A stretch of DNA of 64,000 nt from Paraphysomonas bandaiensis (lineage: Eukaryota > Chrysophyceae). Location: positions 1 to 64,000 of the forward strand of contig CBFFRP010000145.1 of assembly GCA_965644295.1 (NCBI GenBank), written 5' to 3'. A model generated the notes under the pieces. The model saw only the letters and a list, made by a program, of their open reading frames with translations. It was not told the DNA's origin and searched no databases. Position numbers and translations under genes: made by a program. Below, piece after piece: positions 46,793 to 58,704 of this stretch (position 1 is the first letter of the stretch; each line of letters begins with the position of its first letter).

Positions 46793-48886
46793 ATGGCAAC
46801 GAGTAGACTGGATCAGATCGCCTCCTATTTCAATGAGAAGGAGCGGAGACGACTCTCTGAGTTGACTAAAAGTTCGAATGGCGGCCTGCCTGAGATGACT
46901 CGAGACGAGATAAGGCTCTCGTGTCTTGAGAATGACGGATACGACAGTCCTGAACTCAACGAGAAACTGTACCTTCACTTTAAGGGGTACAGACGCATTG
47001 AGAATCTGGACCAATACACGGGCTGTAAGGCGATTTGGTTGGACTCGAATGGACTCGAGAGGATTGAGGGCCTGCAGTCTCTCGTTAACTTGAGGTGTCT
47101 TTATTTGGGGAAAAATTTGATTAGTAAAATTGAGGGTTTGGATTCTCTTGTACACCTGACTACTCTCGACCTGTCCAATAACAGACTCACGAAGGTGGAG
47201 AATCTCTCCTGCTGTATCTCACTGCAAACAGTTAACTTGTCCCGCAATGCTCTGTCGACTGTCGATTCAATTCAACACTTTAAAGAATGTCTTTCAATTG
47301 AAAATATCGATGTTACAAATAATAATCTTGAGGGAGATATAGTTGGAAGTGTATTACAGCATATGCCTAAGTTAGTGGCGATCAGCATAAACGGAAATGC
47401 TGTTACTCAGACTCCCGCCTTCCGCAAAACCACTATCGCAGCTATGCCGAAGTTATGTTATTTGGATCGCCCGGTAGACGAGATTGAGCGACTTGGTGCT
47501 GAGGCATTCGTCAGTGGAGGTGCTGATGCAGAGCGAGCTGCGCGAGAGTCGTACAGAGAGCGCGAGAAGCAAAACCGCAAAAACGAGATGGAATCATTCC
47601 GCAAATGGCAACAAGAGCACTTGGAGACTCGCAAGAACAAGGGGGAACTGGGACGGCGCTGTTACATCAGTGACTTTACCCCCGAGGAAGCAGCTGCTCG
47701 GGAGAATGAGGCTAGGCAGGCGGCGGAAGACGAGAGGCGGGTACTGGAGCTGGGGGTTGGTCGGGTCGGCCAGAGGTATTGGCAGATGCAGGGCAAGAGT
47801 GGGAATTATGATGAGGACCCTCTACAGGCAGCAGTTGACTCTCTGTTGAAAGAACAGGAGGAGAAGGAGAAGAACTCGGCAGATAAGGAGGTGGCGGCTA
47901 CAGAGAATATTATACCTGAGGAAATAGTATCCGAGGAAGTGGTTGGAGATGAGTTGATTCCGAATGAGATTTCGGAGGGTAGTGAGGTTGCAGTGCAGAG
48001 TAATAAAATAGGAAGTAAGGATTTGACTGTGTCAAGAGAGGAGGAACAGGAAAAGAATTACGTTTTGGAGGATGATGAGCAGCCAGTTACCGAGCTGGCT
48101 GAAGTTGAAGTTGTGGTGGAAAGTGAGTGCCAGGAAGTTGAAGTTGTGGTGGAAAGTGAGTGCCAGGAAGTTGAAGTTGTGGTGGAAAGTGAGTGTCAGG
48201 AAGTTGAATCTCAAGAAGTGCGGGACCAGCGTGTGCAGGAGTCTCTTGCAATATATATGCGACAGCAGGAGCAACTCCGAGAACGACGTAGGCGACAGGA
48301 GGAAAGAGGGGAGGCCGGAAATGTCCTGCATGAGCAGAATATAGTGGAGGACACTGTCACGGTTTCGAGCACTTGGGAAGGTCCACAGTCCGCTGTGATT
48401 AATCGTCATGTGCAGACTCGCGTGTATTGGACAGAATGGATGGATATTAAACTCGCGGAGCTTGTTCGTACGTGTGTGTTTAACTTTACTCAGATTGCCG
48501 AAGCCTTTAATACCTATCCTTCCACGGAAGAGTTTTCACGCCTCCCTGGTGCTGGGCTGCCGCGCCACGAGGAATTGCGATCAGTCCTTCGGGACCTAAA
48601 TGAAGAAGAATGTCGCCTCCGATGGGCGGAGCTCGATGCGCGCAAATGGAGTGTGTCAGGTGATGACGGGGGCGATCAGAGCCGTGCTGTCTACAAAGTG
48701 TGTGTTCAACCGGATGTTCTTGGCAAAGGTCATGGGGCACAGCCGAGCTTCCAGGCTCTCGCATCGCAGGCGTCAGGAGCGATGCCGTCTTATTTGAAGG
48801 TTCCCTCCAGTTTTCCTTCGACTACAGAGTTTGACGACGGAGCGGAGACAGATAATGATGACTGCTCATTGGAGAAACTCGATTAA
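46793..48886 (+). CDS. DNAAF1: Dynein axonemal assembly factor 1 (LRRC50/ODA7 family)
   Basis: Single exon, 697 residues, ATG at 46793 (an earlier in-frame non-ATG codon is ignored). Needed in the cytoplasm to preassemble axonemal dynein arms. The leader before the LRRs (NEKLYLHFKGYRRIENLDQY) and five to six SDS22-type leucine-rich repeats (about residues 75-225: GLERIEGLQSL, LISKIEGLDSL, RLTKVENLS) match DNAAF1 closely, ending in an LRR cap with CYLDRPVDEIERLGAEAF. A charged coiled-coil stretch follows (about 235-300). An acidic linker carries an 11-residue unit repeated three times (EVVVESECQEV; 33-bp DNA repeats at about 48103-48205). The C-terminus (about 543-630, VYWTEWMDIKLAELVR through CRLRWAEL) looks SANT/Myb-like, unusual for the family. 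Implies the organism builds motile flagella. Confidence 0.92.
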   Translation: MATSRLDQIASYFNEKERRRLSELTKSSNGGLPEMTRDEIRLSCLENDGYDSPELNEKLYLHFKGYRRIENLDQYTGCKAIWLDSNGLERIEGLQSLVNLRCLYLGKNLISKIEGLDSLVHLTTLDLSNNRLTKVENLSCCISLQTVNLSRNALSTVDSIQHFKECLSIENIDVTNNNLEGDIVGSVLQHMPKLVAISINGNAVTQTPAFRKTTIAAMPKLCYLDRPVDEIERLGAEAFVSGGADAERAARESYREREKQNRKNEMESFRKWQQEHLETRKNKGELGRRCYISDFTPEEAAARENEARQAAEDERRVLELGVGRVGQRYWQMQGKSGNYDEDPLQAAVDSLLKEQEEKEKNSADKEVAATENIIPEEIVSEEVVGDELIPNEISEGSEVAVQSNKIGSKDLTVSREEEQEKNYVLEDDEQPVTELAEVEVVVESECQEVEVVVESECQEVEVVVESECQEVESQEVRDQRVQESLAIYMRQQEQLRERRRRQEERGEAGNVLHEQNIVEDTVTVSSTWEGPQSAVINRHVQTRVYWTEWMDIKLAELVRTCVFNFTQIAEAFNTYPSTEEFSRLPGAGLPRHEELRSVLRDLNEEECRLRWAELDARKWSVSGDDGGDQSRAVYKVCVQPDVLGKGHGAQPSFQALASQASGAMPSYLKVPSSFPSTTEFDDGAETDNDDCSLEKLD
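48103..48205 (+). repeat. 33-bp coding tandem repeat, three copies
   Basis: Three almost identical copies of a 33-bp unit starting GTTGAAGTTGTGGTGGAAAG, within the acidic linker of DNAAF1. They stay in frame, adding 11 residues each. Confidence 0.9.
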
Positions 48887-49163
48887 CTAGCGGGCTATAT
48901 GCACTTGTATTCATAATTGTAACTAGCAATTGGTGTAGTATGATGGAGTAATGGCTTTTTATTTGGAACTGGGTACAGCTCAGTAATTTACAGCACGATT
49001 AGTCGAAAGCCTATTGCTTTTTGAGCCTTCATCAGCTTGGTACAAGTTACAAGTGTAAACCATCTACACTTTCTTACATTTTTTGGTACTTATACTGCAG
49101 ACCTTCTTATACTAGTCACTGCGCTTAGTTGTTGATTTTTTACATCAAACTAAATTAGCAGAT
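48887..49163. other. Intergenic
   Basis: DNAAF1 3' flank up to the hAT target duplication; nothing recognised. Confidence 0.4.
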
Positions 49164-49171
49164 ATAATGAC

Positions 49172-49872
49172 CAGGGATAGGGAACAATATATTGTATTGC
49201 AATACATTGTACAATATATTGATTAGTGGACTGGTCAAATATTTCATCAATAGCGTTTCTGTTAAAAGAGCTCCCAATACTATTGCAATATATTGCAATC
49301 AATATTATGATAGTCATATAAGAGAAGATTCTCAACCACTGTAGGGTGCAAAATGAATATAAATAACCGAGAAATTGATTACAACATTACAAAGGATAAT
49401 GAAGCTGATGTTGACTATGCGACTCAAAACCTTCAGTCAGCTCAAAAAATTAAGAAACGTACAGATCCGCGAGTCATTAACGGTTGCCTGGCCCTGGTAT
49501 GTACATCCAATACATGGGAACGTCTGTTCAGCACAGCTAAACATATTATATCAGTGTTGCGCAAAAGTATCCATCCTACGTAATATGCTGTTGTTTCTGA
49601 AAGCTATTCGATAGTTATGACCGGGTACTAGCATAATTCAATTAATTCTGTGGATGAATATGATGGTGATGTTGACGTCACCGATGATGGCTCAGAGGAT
49701 GAGGACGAGGTGGATTTTTAGTAGCTATAAGCAGCAGTTGGTTTGGTTGTCATGTGATCTTAATGACTAATACTAAAAATGAAATCTACGGATGTGTTTA
49801 CCTACTGATTAGTCATACTAATATATTGCAATACATTGACAATATATTGCAATATATTGTTCCCTATCCCTG
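49172..49872. mobile_element. hAT-type non-autonomous element, 701 bp, perfect 8-bp target duplication
   Basis: Termini CAGGGATAGGGAACAATATA and, inverted at the right end, ATATTGTTCCCTATCCCTG are identical for about 19 bp. Both flanks carry ATAATGAC (49164-49171 and 49873-49880). Inside, 49353-49583 keeps a remnant of the hAT transposase C-terminal dimerisation domain (SNTWERLFSTAKHIISVLRK), followed by a stop and drifted sequence. No full transposase: a deletion derivative mobilised in trans. Perfect duplications suggest a fairly recent insertion. Confidence 0.92.
49353..49583 (+). pseudogene. hAT transposase C-terminal remnant
   Basis: 76-codon open fragment inside the 701-bp element. The segment WERLFSTAKHIISVLRKSIHP corresponds to the hAT dimerisation motif (S-E-R-x-F-S-x-A with R and P downstream). 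The upstream catalytic RNase-H-like parts are missing. Confidence 0.75.
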
Positions 49873-49880
49873 ATAATGAC

Positions 49881-51217
49881 GATGAAAACAAATCTTCCAA
49901 TTTTTTTCACCTTCCATTCCGCTAAGGCTTGATTACAGTTTTATTCTACGTATTTCTACTTCTCGTAACAATGACATAACAAACGGCCACATATCATGGG
50001 TAAATAAGATTGACTTGTGACAACAGACATATTTGAGGAGAAATATGACCGAAGACAAAGTCGATTAATAACAATTCTGGGAAAAGTGCACTAATACTAA
50101 ATGGAGAAGTAGTACAGTCAGAACATGAAAACAAGTGCACACCTGATTCTATTGTTATAACAACGTAATTATAGATATAGAAGCCATAATATGTATTGAA
50201 CAACTGGTTACTCCTTCAAGATACTAAATACTTTTCCGTGCTCTGTTGAGCATTTTTATATATTAAAAAGCTTCATACAAAAAGTACATTGATTGTTTGA
50301 CCAGAAAAATTTCCATCAACACTGTTACTGTTAAGCTAGTAGCACACAATATATATTGCAATCAATATATAGTATAGTATATATAGTTGAAAATCTGATT
50401 ATTAAGAAGTGCAAGCTTGTGTGATCATCTATGATCAATAGATATATTACGCGACCAACCTAACAACTCGCGCGACACTAAAAGCATAAAATGACTTTCA
50501 TCTAGTTACTATATTGAATGCACCGGCAAGTGCTCAACTCTATACAACACGATTTAGTTAGCTACATGGGCATACGACGAGTTGCGTGTTTAAGCCGGAT
50601 CATACGCTCCTGCCCAGTCTACTTGTTCTCCTAACACAAACAACTTGCGGTCGGTGTCTTTGGCATATGTCTCCTGTATATGCGGCAGATCTTTAGGGCC
50701 CTACTCAAGGTAGTGTTTACAGCAGCAAGTTGTAGTCTGGAGGGGAGAATAGAGTAGATCTAGCGCCGGGTCCTCCCACGGTCATGAAGCGGCCTCACTG
50801 GTGCAATTTTGCACACTGACGCATAAAACATACATCTACCAAAATCTGTTACAAATTCAAGCTGACTCCAATATCTTCCTTCCATATTGTGTGCACTCGT
50901 CCAGCACATGCATTCACCTTGCACTCTTCTCCCGAGCGACTTACACTAGTTGGAAACCGTGCACCTTCCCTGATCGGATGAAAACCTACTAAAATTAAGC
51001 AAGAATAACATAAAAGCACCACAAATGTACCTGACACTGCTTGGAAAACAGTGCCAGAGCCTTGATATAATCTCAATGACCTGGGTCAGGAGAAACCAAG
51101 GCTAGGCAGTAGACGTGTGAGAAGACATGACAGGCTAATCACATCATTGCCATAGCCATGCATCCATCATGATGAGGAAAGTTTGACGCATTAATAATGT
51201 GAACTCATACTCAGCAT
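49881..51217. other. Repeat-rich intergenic region
   Basis: Contains a hAT relic at about 50275-50390. No gene supported: the frames near 50.8-51.1 kb are short and unremarkable. Confidence 0.45.
50275..50390 (+). mobile_element. Decayed hAT left-arm relic
   Basis: Matches the left subterminal region of the other copies (TTGACCAGAAAAATTTCCAT, CAACACTGTTACTGTTAAGC, then CACAATATATATTGCAATCAATAT). The outermost end is degraded and there is no right end. Confidence 0.5.
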
Positions 51218-51610
51218 CAATCACTCAAAGCAAACGCAGTGAGCAAGCAGAATGTTGATATACCTGACATCTGCTGACTTCAGGTTTCTTGAGTTCTTAA
51301 GGTGAACATCCCGGATGCTTAACTTCAGCAGGCAGCCCAATACCCCGGTTACCCTTCTGGTGGGCCCTGTCCCGGATGCCCTTGAGGTGCGCCCATTCCC
51401 GGATATGCCCTGTTTATTCGTCAGGGCCCTAAGACGTCTACACAAGTGACACTTATTAATGTCCCTTGTACCACACAAGCATTGGCTATGAGTGGGCAGA
51501 ACAATATCTGCTGACTATGTTTGCGGCTCATGTTAGTTTCCCGGAGAAATCTCTCCGGTACTTATCCCCCAGAACACCACGAAAAAATGTGAGTCCAACT
51601 TTGTTGAGGG
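51218..51610 (-). repeat. Dispersed repeat, copy C
   Basis: Inverted relative to copies A and B. It includes the hairpin (CCGGAGAGATTTCTCCGG on the minus strand, one mismatch at the loop edge) and a roughly 20-bp insertion or duplication in the TCCGGG cluster that the others lack. A frame corresponding to one open in copy B is open here too. Confidence 0.75.
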
Positions 51611-52851
51611 ATAGTGTATTATATAGTAACTGATAAGTACCAAAAGCTTCTTAATTAATATATATCTATTGGTCATAGAGATGATCACACTGATATGCAA
51701 ATAAGTAAATCTACATATATACAATGTACATGATAGTTGTAATCAACCAGTCGCTACAGAACACAGCAGCCTCAATATTGTTACAAAGTATGTTATAATA
51801 ACATCATACTAATTAATGTACATGTTATAACATTAAGTGTAGTAGTGTGCATTATATATATATATTATATATTATGTAGTTACTTCCGTCAAAGAAAAGG
51901 ACTAAAAAACAGCAATGGGAGATAGTAACAGAGCCTAAAACAGAATGGGTGGATCAATGCGCATTCTCATCTGCTGAGAAAAATGCCAACGTAGTATAGT
52001 GGTGTGTCGTACAAGGAATAGCTTCATGCTTATAACTGCATAGCTTGAACTGTATATAATATATAGGTGTAGTCGGTAGTCGGTGAAAAACTGTTGCTGT
52101 AAAACTGTTGTAATAATATATGTATGAAAGTAGCAAAAAATAGAAAGAATGTTCTTCACACTGCTGATATCCTCATAAAGTAGTTACCTATTGCGCATAG
52201 TTATACCCTCTTCCGACCATCATAAATTTTTCACCAGATTTTATACATTTCACCCCGTCTTTACTCTTTTATATGATGCTGCTTCGGGAAGCTAATCAAC
52301 ACTTGTGACCGGCTGCGAGCACATTTTCATTAATTTTTAATGAATGTGGTGATGATGTCACCGATGATGGTTCAGAGAGGATTAGTAAAGGTAAAATAGT
52401 GATATGAAAAGCAGTAGGTTGTCTCTGCTTGCCAATGTAGTGAGTTTGGCTATCACGTGATCTATCTTATAAGGACTAGTATTAAAAATGGAATATACTC
52501 ATGTAATTATGTGCTGATATATTGCAATAGTACTGTGGCACCGGTTAAACGAGTATTACAATGGTATTGGTTATGAAAATAAAGTGCACATAGACTACGG
52601 AAATTTATTATATTCCGCAATTATTAGCTCTAAATATACAGCCATAAACCAAAAATTCACTTATGTTATGTAGTTATGGATGTTCACTGAAAATACAGTT
52701 TCAAATTCATTGGAACTATATTGAACAAACGCGAGTTATAGTAATGGTTCGATGGTTTGCTCGGTCGAGAACAAATTAACTTAATTTTTTATCAACGATA
52801 GAAACGACAACAAATGCATTACATCAAACACATCTCCATCAGATTAAATAT
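51611..52851. other. Intergenic, AT-rich, with a hAT relic
   Basis: No gene supported. Contains the hAT relic at 52271-52545 and TATA-rich low-complexity DNA near 51.85 kb. Confidence 0.45.
52271..52545 (+). mobile_element. Decayed hAT right-half relic
   Basis: Homologous to the right half of the 16.2- and 49.2-kb elements: the GACCGG..GAGCA, GATGATGTCACCGATGATGG and CACGTGATCT landmarks occur in order, then an ATATTGCAATAGTA stretch. No intact terminus. Confidence 0.55.
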
Positions 52852-55800
52852 TTATTTTTTCTTTCCCTTCGCGCCTTTCTTGGCCTTAGGATCTTCATAT
52901 TCATCAGGAAAGGCGGCAACAAGAGCTTCTGATGCTCTCTGCAACATATATTTCAACGCCTCGTTCTTCTTTTCGATATCTAATTTATAGGCTTCTCGAG
53001 CATTCCATGCTTCAATAGCTTCTCCGTAGTTAGCTGATATGAGCCCACGGATCGCATCGATTCTTTCGAGCGTAGTTGCTCTCATTTTGTCATTAAAAGC
53101 TGTCAAGCTATCCAATGATTCTTTCGCATTTTGAGATGCGTTCTCCATATCGGCTTTTGCAAAATCATTCTCCATCTGTACAACCTCCGCCGAAAGAAGT
53201 TCAGGGCATTGCCCATCCGGAACTTTCGAAATGAATTCCTTGTACTGAAAATACGAGCCATAAATCAAAGTTTGGCAAATATTATGTTACACACATACCT
53301 CAGGAAGTGATTGAAGTGCTTTCTCGCGATCTGCAATGCTCTCTTCTGATTTTTCAAGCGCTTCTGCCAACTCCGGCACACCGTCTACAGAATGCTCTTG
53401 ATCTGCTGTTGTGCGCCCAAGACGAATATCAAAAAAGGTTTTCGCCGCTTGCGCACGCGAACGCCGACCAGAACTTACTTCGTCCCACTTATTTTTCATT
53501 GCTGTATATCGCTCAAGGTTATACAAGTCATGCTGCATCTTCACGATTTTTCCGGCAAGAACATCGAGCTGCCATTTGAATAATGCTTTATTTGATAGAC
53601 CAGCGCCATATACCGAACGCCCATCCATATTTCCAAGTTCACTTGATGTATTGGATCTTCTAAACTGGAAAGGATATCTTGATCTCCATTCATCAGGAAC
53701 ATGCATTCGATTTTCATCAACAATCAATTCTAGAATAAATTCAAGTACATCACTATCCGACGCTTTGCCTGACTTTTTATCAGCCTTGCTTTTTGTGGAT
53801 TTTTCAGTCTTCTGCTCACCCTCAGCAACTGCAACATCAAGAAACCTGGTTTTGTCTATCATATATAGTTGCAAAATCGATCGTGCGTTATATTCCCCCA
53901 CCAACTGCCTGTCTGACTTGCGATACATCCTTGCAGTAAACCACAAGTGTTCGTTCACGTCGCAAGGAGAAGAGTCGTTTATCAATCTTACATTGTCATC
54001 ATTATCATCCACATCTTCAATCCGATGGGTAGAAATTCTAAAAGCCAAAGGGAAGTCATTGGTGTCAGCAGAAATCACATCTTTAAAAATACACAGCTTA
54101 TTATTAGCCGCATATTCGCCAGTAAATCGTTGTCCAGGAGGCTCGGGGATCATATAAGGAATAATTTCTTCGGGGGCTACAAGTGGCCGTCGAGTAAGGG
54201 CATACGCTTTCCACGAAAATTCCGGGACATTCATGGTAGAATGATAACACCGTCCTACAACGGTTACGCAACGCGAATTGTGCAATTGAAAACAATTCCC
54301 ATTGACAAGTGGAAGCACTTTGCTGTTATGAGTTTCATCATCAATGGCAACAAGTGATAAGGTATTGTATATTGCCCTATCACTGGTATGCACGAAAAAA
54401 AATGCACTCTCATCTTGAAAGTCAGAGGTTGAGCTACCATTAACTTCGCTCAATTTAAGCGGAATACGAAACAAAATTTGCTCCGTTTTCGCATGTGTCG
54501 GTTGTGTACTTCCCTCAAATACTCGGGCGACTCCGCCTGAGTTTTCCCACACCTGTGAGGCTTCTAAAATTTCAATGGGATCAGGGCAGTGAAATGATAT
54601 ACGGCAAGATGACTTCGTAAACAACCGCACCCTAAACAAAACGGATTCATTGGGCACTCTACTCATAGGAATATTGAATGTTGTGCGCGCCATCGGAAGA
54701 GGGTTAGAAGCACACAACTGCACTCTCATGACTAGAGGCTCCTCTTTGTCAACACGAATCTCTTGCAAAACGAGAATTGCATCGTCAATTATACCGAAAA
54801 TGCGATCCGAATTCTCAGAATTTTCTACTTCAGTTGATTCTGCACCGCATTCATTTTTATCGGCGTTTGGGGCCAGAGAAACTACATCCGCTTGAACACT
54901 GACACTCAGAGAATAATGTGAAGAGCCCAGAGCTGAATTCATTTCCAACTGTTCAGTGCATGGCTCAACAAGGTCCGTCTCAGCAGTAGGAGAATTTTCT
55001 AGCACTGAAGAGCCTTGAACTTTCGGCTGTATACGTAACAACATAGGGGGGAAAACACCGCGATCAACACCTTCATACGGTACTCCAATCGGATTCATTG
55101 TCGGAGTAACCGCAGCTTTCTTATCCTTAGCTTTCGCTTTCCCCTTACCTTTCGCACCGTCGTCACTCTTCTCGCTGCATTCCCAGTGCCAACCCATTTC
55201 CGCACACTGATTAGTACGCAGTCTGGTGTCGAGACCGCATACATAAACGTAGTACTCGCAGCACAACTCACGGATGGATATCCACTGATACTCCACAGGA
55301 CGGGAGCCAGGGATATCTGGGTCTGGGTCAGGATTTTCGCCCACTGTCATCGGAAATACTTTCCATTTGATGAGAAGCTGGGTTTCTATTAAATCCTTCT
55401 CGCCTTCTGGGTAGCAAATAGCTAAAATAGGGTATATCTCCTGACGTGTGCCATCCAACGACAGTCGGTATATATAATAAGCCTCAGAAAATGGTGTGGC
55501 TACAGATTGGTTAATTGTGTCTATGAGTTCTTCACGTTTAACCACAGCTCGAATCAAGTTTTCTTTCTCCAATTTCTTTTTACGCAATAAGTCTTTTAAT
55601 TGCTTTTTGGTCCTTTGCTTATTCATCTACTCACAAACACACACATTACACAAGAACCCTCATTAATCTGAATGCTTTATCAGGATTGACATGCTTAACT
55701 TCAAAATTGATGATGTATCATTACCTGACTTTGATCTTCTTGGATAGCTACAACCGCTTCCTGAGAAGGAATGCAGTCCGGTTTGACCACCATAGCCCCA

Positions 55801-57067
55801 CCAAAAGTAATTTCTTCAAGGTTCAAAATAATTCGATTAGTTTGAGAAGTACACACTTCAATAAGATTCCATGGTGCACATGGTAACCAGCCTGTCATCA
55901 CATGCAGCGCAAACCCGACAAATGATGCAGGGTTTAGTGCATCGGAGGGAGAGTTTTCATTGGTAGGCGGGAAAATGTTGAGTGTGTTATGATATCTACG
56001 AATGACAGTGAGAAGAAAAACTTGTTATCTTCTAAGCACGTACCCACAAGCAGTGTAGACCGTGTATACAGCTTTCGCAAGGATCGATGGCCACAATTCA
56101 TAAGCATTACTGCTTGAGGCAATTGTCACTTCATTATTCTGAACTGGAAAGCAATCAAAGACAGGTACTTTCCGCCATTTTCCTGCAAGGAACAGCTTTA
56201 CACAATATTTTCCTGACTTATTCCAACATGGTTTTCCAGCAGCATTTTGCGGATATATCGCTCTCCATAAAAACGGAGCATCTGAATCAGCGCTGTTGGT
56301 TAGAGATGACTGAAAATATTGAGCGACAAGGCGGAAAGCGGCACACATTAGCGGATCAAATTCTGCATTTTCTTGGATTATTGGCTCTGTGCTTTCCTCT
56401 GGGCTCTCTTCAATATTATTCTCCTCTTCATTTCTAGCATCTGCTTCTACAGGGGTACCTGTCGAGCACTCACCTTCTGGTGGCTCATTGTGTACTTCGT
56501 CTGACGTAGGTGATGGTTCGTGGTTCTCCACGACATTCTTCGATATCATGCATCGAAAAGTCGTTTCAATGCTATACGACAAGTACTCTTGTGAGGTTGG
56601 ATCACTAGCAGCCGATTCAGAGCCGATGTATACTCGAGGCAGGAGGCGACCTTCTTCATCAACAGCATTATCTTCAAGTGGAATATCGACAGCTTTTTTC
56701 TTAGCTCCCTTCTTAGCATCACCTTCTTGCTCCACAGGAAGTCCTAACATTTCAGTAACACTCTTTTGCTCTGCACAGAGTATATTGTTCGGATATTTTA
56801 CTTTTATATTCTTGAGAGTTTCCCCAACTTCTGACCAGACCTCATCCACATTCCACTCCTCAAATATCTCCTCCACATTAAAGAAATCTCCAGCCACAGA
56901 TGGTTCTAAAGCAGATACTCCCCCAAGAAGTGGACGAGGAGTCGCCTGTAGAATCATAAGCAGACATACGGTATCATCTGGTATATTACCTCTCTGAGGA
57001 AGTTGGTCGGATCCACCACTAGCGGCTCATCCTTCCCTTTCTTCTTATTGTCTTTCTTCGCAGGCAT
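52852..57067 (-). CDS. Androglobin-like calpain-domain protein
   Basis: Five exons: 57067-56990, 56945-56044, 55995-55725, 55626-53299 and 53244-52852. Introns are 44, 48, 98 and 54 bp; phases close to 1323 residues. The N-terminus is Lys-rich (MPAKKDNKKKGKDE), then an acidic region. A calpain-like domain begins near residue 245: FLWRAIYPQNAAGKPCWNKS, GKYCVKLFLAGKWRKVPVFD, then NAYELWPSILAKAVYTVYTA. These match the non-canonical calpain region of androglobins and related ciliary proteins. The classical Cys-His-Asn triad was not found intact, so proteolysis is doubtful. The remaining 900 residues are beta-rich segments, Lys-rich linkers (KGKGKAKAKDKK), coiled coil near the end and a basic tail (KAKKGAKGKKK). 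I see no globin domain. A flagellar role is inferred from the family and from DNAAF1 being present. Confidence 0.75.
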
Positions 57068-57333
57068 TAGTTAGCGTCAATGGTAATATACTGCAAGGCT
57101 CTTATTAGAAGATCATTTATCAAGGAGCTGAACTACGTAACAGGCAATGAGTGTGCTGTACAGTGATATAAAGAGACTTGTCAAACATGCATGTCTGTTA
57201 CAATGCGTCCCATCCTCTGCATGTATGTATTCTACACCTCCCACACTACACTCTACTACAACTACTGTGGTATACTATCTGCATGTATGAACCAGACTAC
57301 ACGGAGCAGCAGTGGATACAACGGTTTCATGAT

Positions 57334-57498
57334 ATACATACATACATACATACATACATACATACATACATACATACATACATACATACATACATACATA
57401 CATACATACATACATACATACATACATACATACATACATACATACATACATACATACATACATACATACATACATACATACATACATACATACATACA

Positions 57499-57530
<32 letters not shown>

Positions 57531-58223
57531 CATACATACATACATACATATACATACATACATACATACATACATACATACATACATACATACATACATA
57601 CATACATACATACATACATACATACATACATACATACATACATACATACATACATACATACATACATACATACATACATACATACATACATACATACACA
57701 TACATACATACATACATACATACATACATACATACATACATACATACATACATACATACATACATACATACATACATACTTACATACATACATACGTACA
57801 TACATACATACATACATACATACATACATACATACATACATACATACATACATACATACATACATACATACATACATACATACATACATACTTACATACA
57901 TACATACGTACATACATACATACATACATACATACATACATACATACATACATACATACATACATACATACATACATACATACATACATACATACATACA
58001 TACATACATACATACATACATACATACATACATACATACATACATACATACTTACATACATACATACGTACATACATACATACATACATACATACATACA
58101 TACATACATACATACATACATACATACATACATACATACATACATACATACATACATACTTACATACATACATACGTACATACATACATACATACATACA
58201 TACGTACATACATACATACATAC

Positions 58224-58254
<31 letters not shown>

Positions 58255-58470
58255 CATACATACATACATACATACATACATACATACATACATACATACA
58301 TACATACATACATACATACATACATACATACATACATACATACATACATACATACATACATACATACATACATACATACATACATACATACATACATACA
58401 TACATACATACATACATACATACATACATACATACATACATACATACGTACATACATACATACGTACATA
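57334..58470. repeat. Tetranucleotide microsatellite (TACA)n with internal higher-order variants, 1.14 kb
   Basis: The longest of four such tracts. The second half carries a diagnostic variant block, CTTACATACATACATACGTA, repeated at about 57780, 57892, 58052 and 58160, with related variants near 58223. This shows segmental duplication inside the array. It lies between divergent genes (androglobin-like start 57067, TENT4-like start 58705). Confidence 0.97.
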
Positions 58471-58505
58471 GAGCAGCAGTATTTGGTATTTGGACATACA
58501 GGTAC

Positions 58506-58514
58506 ACTGCTGTA
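58506..58514 (+). promoter_or_regulatory. ACTGCTGTA motif before the TENT4-like gene
   Basis: ACTGCTGTA 191 bp before the start codon; GAGCAGCAGTA lies just upstream next to the microsatellite end. On the other side of the tract, GTGCTGTACAGTG (about 57153-57165) precedes the androglobin-like gene. Confidence 0.3.
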
Positions 58515-58704
58515 TGTGTATGCAGCGGTACATTTCCATATTTAGTGTGTATTTAATATATCGACATCAGGCAGGCTTTATCAGGGAAGTACGGGGCTTA
58601 ATTTCTTCACAGAGGAATTTCGATGGTCCGAAATTTCTTTGTTTCCCTATATCGGCGTAGTGGTCGTGTTGATATATATTTAGCTTACATTTGAAAGCGT
58701 CGTC

